Assembly (NCBI GenBank): GCA_032622095.1
Contig: CP136069.1
Span: 171,484,394 to 171,548,393, forward strand
Source of the DNA: Siphonodentalium dalli
Taxonomy: Eukaryota; Mollusca; Scaphopoda; Gadilida; Siphonodentaliidae
Length of the DNA: 64,000 bases
Direction of reading: 5' to 3'
Part shown: positions 24,101-35,200 of the stretch, piece after piece
Numbering within the stretch: the first letter of the stretch is position 1
Layout of the letters: every line of letters starts with the position of its first letter
Position numbers and translations under genes: made by a program
The notes under the pieces: generated by a model
Databases searched by the model: none
What the model was told of the DNA's origin: nothing
What the model saw: the letters and a program-made list of their open reading frames with translations, nothing else

Positions 24101-26616
24101 GCGACGCCAGCTTCGCGCATGCGCAGACCAGATCTCGGAAACGGGTAGAGCTATCGACTTGAAATTTTGTTTTTGAATAGCCCGGACAACGTCGGGCTCA
24201 TCGGCTAGTCTCATATATATTTTGAAGACCTCTGTCTGTTTGTTTGTATGTTTGTCATTAATACAAATCTACGATTCTCGACCGATCTGGTCGAAACTTG
24301 GTACGTGTGTGTAGTTTGACCAGGCGGTGGACGATGTCGTATTGGCGAGCCCGTGCGGCGCCCGCTTCGCGCATGCGCAGACGTGATCTCGGAAACGGGT
24401 GGAGCTATCGACTTGAAATTTGGTATGTGAATGTATCTTGCCTCGGATACGAATTTTATCGGGTCGCCGAGCCCATGCGACGCCAGCTTCGCGCATGCGC
24501 AGACGAGATCTCGGAAACGGGTGGAGCTATCGACTTGAAATTTGGTATGTGAATGTATCTTGCCCCGGATACGAATTTTATCGGGTCGCCGAGCCCGTGC
24601 GACGCCAGCTTCGGGCATGCGCAGACGAGATCTCGCAAACGGGATGACCTATCGACTTGAAATTTGGTATGTGAATGTATCTTGCCCCGGATACCAATTT
24701 TATCGGATCGCCGAGCCCGTGCGACGTCAGCTTCGCGCATGCGCAGACCAGATCTCGGAAACGGGTAGAGCTATCGACTTGAAATTTGATTTTTGAATAG
24801 CCCGGATGAATAGCCCGGACAACGTCGGGCTCATCGGCTAGTCTCATATATATTTTGAAGACCTCTGTTTGTCTGTCTGTATGTTTGTATGTCTGTATGT
24901 CATTTATAAAAATCTACGATTCTCGACCGATCGGGACGAAACTTGGTACGTGTATGTAGTTTGACCAGGCGGTCGTCGTTGTCGTATTGGCGAGCCCGTG
25001 CGGCGCCCGCTTCGCGCATGCGCAGACGAGATATCGGAAACGGGTGGAGCTATCGACTTGAAATTTGCTATGTGAATGTATCTTGCCCCGGGTACGAATT
25101 TTATCGGGTCGCCGAGCCCGTGCGACGCCAGCTTCGCGCATGCGCAGACGAGATCTCGGAAACGGGTGGAGCTATCGACTTGAAATTTGGTATGTGAATG
25201 TATCTTGCCCCGGATACGAATTTTATCGGGTCGCCGAGCCCGTGCGACGCCACCTTCGCGCATGCCCAGACGTGATTTCGGAAACGGGTGGAGCTATCGA
25301 CTTGAAATTTGCTATGTGAATGTATCTTGCCCCGGATCCGAATTTTATCGGGTCGCCGAGCCCGTGCGACGCCAGCTTCGTGCATGCGCAGACCAGATCT
25401 CGGAAACGGGTGGAGCTTTCGACTTGAAATTTGGTTTTTGAATATCCCGGACAACGTCGGGCTCATCGGCTAGTCTCATAAATATTTTGAAGACCTCTGT
25501 TTGTCTGTATGTTTGTCTGTATGTTTGTTTGTCATTTATACAAATCTACGATTCTCAACCGATCGGGACGAAACTTGGTACGTGTGTGTAGTTGGACCAG
25601 GCGGTGGACGTTGTTGTATTGGCGAGCCCGTGTGGCGCCCGCTTCGCGCATGCGCAGACGAGATCTCGGAAACGGGTGGAGCTATCGACTTGAAATTTGG
25701 TGTGTGAATGTATCTTGCCCCGGATACGAATTTTATCGGGTCGCCGAGCCCGTGCGACGCCAGCTTCGTGCATGCGCAGACCAGATCTCGGAAACGGGTG
25801 GAGCTATCGACTTGAAATTTGGTATGTGAATGTATCTTGCCCCGGATACGAATTTTAACGGGTCGCCGAGCCCGTGCGACGCCACCTTCGCGCATGCGCA
25901 GACGTGATCTCGGAAACGGGTGGAGCTATCGACTTGAAATTTGCTATGTGAATGTATCTTGCCCCGGATACGAATTTTATCGGGTCGCCGAGCCCGTGCG
26001 ACGACAGCTTCGTGCATGCGCAGACCAGATCTCGGAAACGGGTGGAGCTATCGACTTGAAATTTGGTTTTTGAATAGCCCGGACAACGTCGGGCTCATCG
26101 GCTAGTCTCATGTATATTTTGAAGACCTCTGTCTGTTTGTTTGTATGTTTGTCATTAATACAAATCTACGATTCTCGACCGATCGGGTCGAAACTTGGTA
26201 CGTGCGTGTAGTTTGACCAGGCGGTGGACGTTGTCGTATTGGCGAGCCCGTGCGGCGCCCGCTTCGCGCATGCGCAGACGAGATTTCGGAAACGGGTGGA
26301 GCTATCGACTTGAAATTTGGTATGTGAATGTATCTTGCCCCGGATACGAATTTTATCGGGTCGCCGAGCCCGTGCGATGCCAGCTTCGGGCATACGCATA
26401 CGAGATCTCGCAAACGGGAGGAGCTATCGACTTGAAATTTGGTATGTGAATGTATCTTGCCCCGGATACCAATTTTATCGGATCGCCGAGCCCGTGCGAC
26501 GTCAGCTTCGCGCATGCGCAGACCAGATCTCGGAAACGGGTAGAGCTATCGACTTGAAATTTGGTTTTTGAATAGCCCGGATGAATAGCCCGGACAACGT
26601 CGGGCTCATCGGCTAG
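21170..26616 (+). mobile_element. Array block VI: units 35-43
   Basis: Units: 21170-21801 (B), 21802-22433 (C), 22434-22944 (D), 22945-23576 (B), 23577-24208 (C leader with E-type tail), 24209-24841 (A), 24842-25473 (B), 25474-26105 (C), 26106-26616 (D). Unit 39 contains a core in which the leader-type sequence GTGCGGCGCCCGCTTCGCGC sits at a core-core boundary (about 23858), evidence of an internal exchange between leader and core. Confidence 0.88.
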
Positions 26617-28305
26617 TCTCATATATATTTTGAAGACCTCTGTTTGTCTGTCTGTATGTTTGTATGTCTGTATGTCATTTATAAAAATCTACGATTCTCG
26701 ACCGATCGGGACGAAACTTGGTACGTGTATGTAGTTTGACCAGGCGGTCGTCGTTGTCGTATTGGCGAGCCCGTGCGGCGCCCGCTTCGCGCATGCGCAG
26801 ACGAGATCTCGGAAACGGGTGGAGCTATCGACTTGAAATTTGCTATGTGAATGTATGTTGCCCCGGATACAAATTTTATCGGGTCGCCGAGCCCGTGCGA
26901 CGCCAGCTTCGCGCATGCGCAGACGAGATCTCGGAAACGGGTGGAGCTATCGACTTGAAATTTGGTATGTGAATGTATCTTGCCCCGGATACGAATTTTA
27001 TCGGGTCGCCGAGCCCGTGCGACGCCACCTTCGCGCATGCGCAGACGTGATCTCGGAAACGGGTGGAGCTATCGACTTGAAATTTGCTATGTAAATGTAT
27101 CTTGCCCCGGATACGAATTTTATCGGGTCGCCGAGCCCGTGCGACGCCAGCTTCGTGCATGCGCAGACCAGATCTCGGAAACGGGTGGAGCTTTCGACTT
27201 GAAATTTGGTTTTTGAATATCCCGGACAACGTCGGGCTCATCGGCTGGTCTCATATATATTTTGAAGACCTCTGTTTGTCTGTATGTTTGTCTGTATGTT
27301 TGTTTGTCATTTATACAAATCTACGATTCTCAACCGATCGGGACGAAACTTGGTACGTGTGTGTAGTTGGACCAGGCGGTGGACGTTGTTGTATTGGCGA
27401 GCCCGTGCGGCGCCCGCTTCGCGCATGCGCAGACGTGATCTCGGAAACGGGTGGAGCTATCGACTTGAAATTTGCTATGTGAATGTATCTTGCCCCGGAT
27501 ACGAATTTTATCGGGTGGCCGAGCCCGTGCGACGCCAGCTTCGTGCATGCGCAGACCAGATCTCGGAAACGGGTGGAGCTTTCGACTTGAAATTTGGTTT
27601 TTGAATATCCCGGACAACGTCGGGCTCATCGGCTAGTCTCATATATATATTTGAAGACCTCTGTTTGTCTGTATGTTTGTCTGTATGTTTGTTTGTCATT
27701 TATACAAATCTACGATTCTCAACCGATCGGGACGAAACTTGGTACGTGTGTGTAGTTGGACCAGGCGGTGGACGTTGTTGTATTGGCGAGCCCGTGCGGC
27801 GCCCGCTTCGCGCATGCGCAGACGAGATCTCGGAAACGGGTGGAGCTATCGACTTGAAATTTGGTATGTGAATGTATCTTGCTCCGGATACGAATTTTAT
27901 CGGGTCGCCGAGCACGTGCGACGCCAGCTTCGCGCATGCGCAGACGAGATCTCGGAAACGGGTGGAGCTATCGACTTGAAATTTGGTGTGTGAATGTATC
28001 TTGCCCCGGATACGAATTTTATCGGGTCGCCGAGCCCGTGCGACGCCACCTTCGCGCATGCGCAGACGTGATCTCGGAAACGGGTGGAGCTATCGACTTG
28101 AAATTTGCTATGTGAATGTATCTTGCCCCGGATACGAATTTTATCGGGTCGCCGAGCCCGTGCGACGCCAGCTTCGTGCATGCGCAGACCAGATCTCGGA
28201 AACGGGTGGAGCTATCGACTTGAAATTTGGTTTTTGAATAGCCCGGACAACGTCGGGCTCATCGGCTAGTCTCATATATATTTTGAAGACCTCTGTCTGT
28301 ATGTT

Positions 28306-28337
<32 letters not shown>

Positions 28338-31300
28338 ATTAATACAAATCTACGATTCTCGACCGATCGGGACGAAACTTGGTACGTGTGTGTAGTTTGA
28401 CCAGGCGGTGAACGTTGTCGTATTGGCGAGCCCGTGCGGCGCCCGCTTCGCGCATGCGCAGACGAGATCTCGGAAACGGGTGGAGCTATCGACTTGAAAT
28501 TTGCTATGTGAATGTATCTTGCCCCGGATACGAATTTTATCGGGTCGCCGAGCCCGTGTGACACCAGCTTCGCGCATGCGCAGACGAGATCTCGGAAACG
28601 GGTTGAGCTATCGACTTGAAATTTGCTATGTGAATGTATCTTGACCCGGATACGAATTTTATCGGGTCGCCGAGTCCGTGCGACGCCAGCTTCGCGCATG
28701 CGCAGACCAGATCTCGGAAACGGGTAGAGCTATCGACTTGAAATTTTGTTTTTGAATAGCCCGGACAACGTCGGGCTCATCGGCTAGTCTCATATATATT
28801 TTGAAGACCTCTGTCTGTTTGTTTGTATGTTTGTCATTAATACAAATCTACGATTCTCGACCGATCTGGTCGAAACTTGGTACGTGTGTGTAGTTTGACC
28901 AGGCGGTGGACGTTGTCGTATTGGCGAGCCCGTGCGGCGCCCGCTTCGCGCATGCGCAGACGTGATCTCGGAAACGGGTGGAGCTATCGACTTGAAATTT
29001 GGTATGTGAATGTATCTTGCCTCGGATACGAATTTTATCGGGTCGCCGAGCCCATGCGACGCCAGCTTCGCGCATGCGCAGACGAGATCTCGGAAACGGG
29101 TGGAGCTATCGACTTGAAATTTGGTATGTGAATGTATCTTGCCCCGGATACGAATTTTATCGGGTCGCCGAGCCCGTGCGACGCCAGCTTCGGGCATGCG
29201 CAGACGAGATCTCGCAAACGGGATGACCTATCGACTTGAAATTTGGTATGTGAATGTATCTTGCCCCGGATACCAATTTTATCGGATCGCCGAGCCCGTG
29301 CGACGTCAGCTTCGCGCATGCGCAGACCAGATCTCGGAAACGGGTAGAGCTATCGACTTGAAATTTGGTTTTTGAATAGCCCGGATGAATAGCCCGGACA
29401 ACGTCGGGCTCATCGGCTAGTCTCATATATATTTTGAAGACCTCTGTTTGTCTGTCTGTATGTTTGTATGTCTGTATGTCATTTATAAAAATCTACGATT
29501 CTCGACCGATCGGGACGAAACTTGGTACGTGTATGTAGTTTGACCAGGCGGTCGTCGTTGTCGTATTGGCGAGCCCGTGCGGCGCCCGCTTCGCGCATGC
29601 GCAGACGAGATATCGGAAACGGATGGAGCTATCGACTTGAAATTTGCTATGTGAATGTATCTTGCCCCGAGTACGAATTTTATCTGGTCGCCGAGCCCGT
29701 GCGACGCCAGCTTCGCGCATGCGCAGACGAGATCTCGGAAACGGGTGGAGCTATCGACTTGAAATTTGGTATGTGAATGTATCTTGCCCCGGATACGAAT
29801 TTTATCGGGTCGCCGAGCCCGTGCGACGCCACCTTCGCGCATGCGCAGACGTGATCTCGGAAACGGGTCGAGCTATCGACTTGAAATTTGCTATGTGAAT
29901 GTATCTTGCCCCGGATACGAATTTTATCGGGTCGCCGAGCCCGTGCGACGCCAGCTTCGTGCATGCGCAGACCAGATCTCGGAAACGGGTGGAGCTTTCG
30001 ACTTGAAATTTGGTTTTTGAATATCCCGGACAACGTCGGGCTCATCGGCTAGTCTCATATATATTTTGAAGACCTCTGTTTGTCTGTATGTTTGTCTGTA
30101 TGTTTGTTTGTCATTTATACAAATCTACGATTCTCAACCGATCGGGACGAAACTTGGTACGTGTGTGTAGTTGGACCAGGCGGTGGACGTTGTTGTATTG
30201 GCGAGCCCGTGTGGCGCCCGCTTCGCGCATGCGCAGACGAGATCTCGGAAACGGGTGGAGCTATCGACTTGAAATTTGGTGTGTGAATGTATCTTGCCCC
30301 GGATACGAATTTTATCGGGTCGCCGAGCCCGTGCGACGCCAGCTTCGTGCATGCGCAGACCAGATCTCGGAAACGGGTGGAGCTATCGACTTGAAATTTG
30401 GTATGTGAATGTATCTTGCCCCGGATACGAATTTTAACGGGTCGCCGAGCCCGTGCGACGCCACCTTCGCGCATGCGCAGACGTGATCTCGGAAACGGGT
30501 GGAGCTATCGACTTGAAATTTGCTATGTGAATGTATCTTGCCCCGGATACGAATTTTATCGGGTCGCCGAGCCCGTGCGACGCCAGCTTCGTGCATGCGC
30601 AGACCAGATCTCGGAAACGGGTGGAGCTATCGACTTGAAATTTGGTTTTTGAATAGCCCGGACAACGTCGGGCTCATCGGCTAGTCTCATGTATATTTTG
30701 AAGACCTCTGTCTGTTTGTTTGTATGTTTGTCATTAATACAAATCTACGTTTATCGACCGATCGGGTCGAAACTTGGTACGTGCGTGTAGTTTGACCAGG
30801 CGGTGGACGTTGTCGTATTGGCGAGCCCGTGCGGCGCCCGCTTCGCGCATGCGCAGACGAGATCTCGGAAAAGGGTGGAGCTATCGACTTGAAATTTGGT
30901 ATGTGAATGTATCTTGCCCCGGATACGAATTTTATCGGGTCGCCGAGCCCGTGCGATGCCAGCTTCGGGCATGCGCATACGAGATCTCGCAAACGGGAGG
31001 AGCTATCGACTTGAAATTTGGTATGTGAATGTATCTTGCCCCGGATACCAATTTTATCGGATCGCCGAGCCCGTGCGACGTCAGCTTCGCGCATGCGCAG
31101 ACCAGATCTCGGAAACGGGTAGAGCTATCGACTTGAAATTTGGTTTTTGAATAGCCCGGATGAATAGCCCGGACAACGTCGGGCTCATCGGCTAGTCTCA
31201 TATATATTTTGAAGACCTCTGTTTGTCTGTCTGTATGTTTGTATGTCTGTATGTCATTTATAAAAATCTACGATTCTCGACCGATCGGGACGAAACTTGG

Positions 31301-32215
31301 TACGTGTATGTAGTTTGACCAGGCGGTCGTCGTTGTCGTATTGGCGAGCCCGTGCGGTGCCCGCTTCGCGCATGCGCAGACGAGATCTCGGAAACGGGTG
31401 GAGCTATCGACTTGAAATTTGCTATGTGAATGTATCTTGCCCCGGATACAAATTTTATCGGGTCGCCGAGCCCGTGCGACGCCAGCTTCGCGCATGCGCA
31501 GACGAGATCTCGGAAACGGGTGGAGCTATCGACTTGAAATTTGGTATGTGAATGTATCTTGCCCCGGATACGAATTTTATCGGGTCGCCGAGCCCGTGCG
31601 ACGCCACCTTCGCGCATGCGCAGACGTGATCTCGGAAACGGGTGGAGCTATCGACTTGAAATTTGCTATGTGAATGTATCTTGCCCCGGATACGAATTTT
31701 ATCGGGTCGCCGAGCCCGTGCGACGCCAGCTTCGTGCATGCGCAGACCAGATCTCGGAAACGGGTGGAGCTTTCGACTTGAAATTTGGTTTTTGAATATC
31801 CCGGACAACGTCGGGCTCATCGGCTGGTCTCATATATATTTTGAAGACCTCTGTTTGTCTGTATGTTTGTCTGTATGTTTGTTTGTCATTTATACAAATC
31901 TACGATTCTCAACCGATCGGGACGAAACTTGGTACGTGTGTGTAGTTGGACCAGGCGGTGGACGTTGTTGTATTGGCGAGCCCGTGCGGCGCCCGCTTCG
32001 CGCATGCGCAGACGAGATTTCGGAAACGGGTGGAGCTATCGACTTGAAATTTGGTGTGTGAATGTATCTTGCCCCGGATACGAATTTTATCGGGTCGCCG
32101 AGCCCGTGCGACGCCAGCTTCGTGCATGCGCAGACCAGATCTCGGAAACGGGTGGAGCTATCGACTTGAAATTTGGTTTTTGAATAGCCCGGACAACGTC
32201 GGGCTCATCGGCTAG
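26617..32215 (+). mobile_element. Array block VII: units 44-53
   Basis: Units: 26617-27248 (B, ends CTGG), 27249-27636 (C, 2 cores, B-type tail), 27637-28269 (C), 28270-28787 (E, 518 bp), 28788-29420 (A), 29421-30052 (B), 30053-30684 (C), 30685-31195 (D), 31196-31827 (B, ends CTGG), 31828-32215 (C, 2 cores). Units 45-51 repeat units 18-24 at an offset of about 15.62 kb. Confidence 0.88.
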
Positions 32216-35200
32216 TCTCATGTATATTTTGAAGACCTCTGTCTGTTTGTTTGTATGTTTGTCATTAATACAAATCTACGATTCTCGACCGATCGGGTCG
32301 AAACTTGGTACGTGCGTGTAGTTTGACCAGGCGGTGGACGTTGTCGTATTGGCGAGCCCGTGCGGCGCCCGCTTCGCGCATGCGCAGACGAGATCTCGGA
32401 AACGGGTGGAGCTATCGACTTGAAATTTGGTATGTGAATGTATCTTGCCCCGGATACGAATTTTATCGGGTCGCCGAGCCCGTGCGACGCCAGCCTCGGG
32501 CATGCGCAGACGAGATCTCGCAAACGTGATGACCTATCGACTTGAAATTTGGTATGTGAATGTATCTTGCCCCGGATACCAATTTTATCGGATCGCCGAG
32601 CCCGTGCGACGTCAGCTTCGCGCATGCGCAGACCAGATCTCGGAAACGGGTAGAGCTATCGACTTGAAATTTGATTTTTGAATAGCCCGGATGAATAGCC
32701 CGGACAACGTCGGGCTCATCGGCTAGTCTCATATATATTTTGAAGACCTCTGTTTGTCTGTCTGTATGTTTGTATGTCTGTATGTCATTTATAAAAATCT
32801 ACGATTCTCGACCGATCGGGACGAAACTTGGTACGTGTATGTAGTTTGACCAGGCGGTCGTCGTTGTCGTATTGGCGAGCCCGTGCGGCGCCCGCTTCGC
32901 GCATGCGCAGACGAGATATCGGAAACGGGTGGAGCTATCGACTTGAAATTTGCTATGTGAATGTATCTTGCCCCGGGTACGAATTATATCGGGTCGCCGA
33001 GCCCGTGCGACGCCAGCTTCGCGCATGCGCAGACGAGATCTCGGAAACGGGTGGAGCTATCGACTTGAAATTTGGTATGTGAATGTATCTTGCCCCGGAT
33101 ACGAATTTTATCGGGTCGCCGAGCCCGTGCGACGCCACCTTCGCGCATGCGCAGACGTGATCTCGGAAACGGGTGGAGCTATCGACTTGAAATTTGCTAT
33201 GTGAATGTATCTTGCCCCGGATACGAATTTTATCGGGTCGCCGAGCCCGTGCGACGCCAGCTTCGTGCATGCGCAGACCAGATCTCGGAAACGGGTGGAG
33301 CTTTCGACTTGAAATTTGGTTTTTGAATATCCCGGACAACGTCGGGCTCATCGGCTAGTCTCATATATATTTTGAAGACCTCTGTTTGTCTGTATGTTTG
33401 TCTGTATGTTTGTTTGTCATTTATACAAATCTACGATTCTCAACCGATCGGGACGAAACTTGGTACGTGCGTGTAGTTGGACCAGGCGGTGGACGTTGTT
33501 GTATTGGCGAGCCCGTGTGGCGCCCGCTTCGCGCATGCGCAGACGAGATCTCGGAAACGGGTGGAGCTATCGACTTGAAATTTGGTATGTGAATGTATCT
33601 TGCCCCGGATACGAATTTTATCGGGTCGCCGAGCCCGTGCGACGCCAGCTTCGTGCATGCGCAGACCAGATCTCGGAAACGGGTGGAGCTATCGACTTGA
33701 AATTTGGTATGTGAATGTATCTTGCCCCGGATACGAATTTTAACGGGTCGCCGAGCCCGTGCGACGCCACCTTCGCGCATGCGCAGACGTGATCTCGGAA
33801 ACGGGTGGAGCTATCGACTTGAAATTTGCTATGTGAATGTATCTTGCCCCGGATACGAATTTTATCGGGTCGCCGAGCCCGTGCGACGCCAGCTTCGTGC
33901 ATGCGCAGACCAGATCTCGGAAACGGGTGGAGCTATCGACTTGAAATTTGGTTTTTGAATAGCCCGGACAACGTCGGGCTCATAGGCTAGTCTCATGTAT
34001 ATTTTGAAGACCTCTGTCTGTTTGTTTGTATGTTTGTCATTAATACAAATCTACGATTCTCGACCGATCGGGCCGAAACTTGGTACGTGCGTGTAGTTTG
34101 ACCAGGCGGTGGACGTTGTCGTATTGGCGAGCCCGTGCGGCGCCCGCTTCGCGCATGCGCAGACGAGATCTCGGAAACGGGTGGAGCTATCGACTTGAAA
34201 TTTGGTATGTGAATGTATCTTGCCCCGGATACGAATTTTATCGGGTCGCCGAGCCCGTGCGATGCCAGCTTCGGGCATGCGCATACGAGATCTCGCAAAC
34301 GGGAGGAGCTATCGACTTGAAATTTGGTATGTGAATGTATCTTGCCCCGGATACCAATTTTATCGGATCGCCGAGCCCGTGCGACGTCAGCTTCGCGCAT
34401 GCGCAGACCAGATCTCGGAAACGGGTAGAGCTATCGACTTGAAATTTGGTTTTTGAATAGCCCGGATGAATAGCCCGGACAACGTCGGGCTCATCGGCTA
34501 GTCTCATATATATTTTGAAGACCTCTGTTTGTCTGTCTGTATGTTTGTATGTCTGTATGTCATTTATAAAAATCTACGATTCTCGACCGATCGGGACGAA
34601 ACTTGGTACGTGTATGTAGTTTGACCAGGCGGTCGTCGTTGTCGTATTGGCGAGCCCGTGCGGCGCCCGCTTCGCGCATGCGCAGACGAGATATCGGAAA
34701 CGGGTGGAGCTATCGACTTGAAATTTGCTATGTGAATGTATCTTGCCCCGGGTACGAATTTTATCGGGTCGCCGAGCCCGTGCGACGCCAGCTTCGCGCA
34801 TGCGCAGACGAGATCTCGGAAACGGGTGGAGCTATCGACTTGAAATTTGGTATGTGAATGTATCTTGCCCCGGATACGAATTGTATCGGGTCGCCGAGCC
34901 CGTGCGACGCCACCTTCGCGCATGCGCAGACGTGATCTCGGAAACGGGTGGAGCTATCGACTTGAAATTTGCTATGTGAATGTATCTTGCCCCGGATACG
35001 AATTTTATCGGGTCGCCGAGCCCGTGCGACGCCAGCTTCGTGCATGCGCAGACCAGATCTCGGAAACGGGTGGAGCTTTCGACTTGAAATTTGGTTTTTG
35101 AATATCCCGGACAACGTCGGGCTCATCGGCTAGTCTCATATATATTTTGAAGACCTCTGTTTGTCTGTATGTTTGTCTGTATGTTTGTTTGTCATTTATA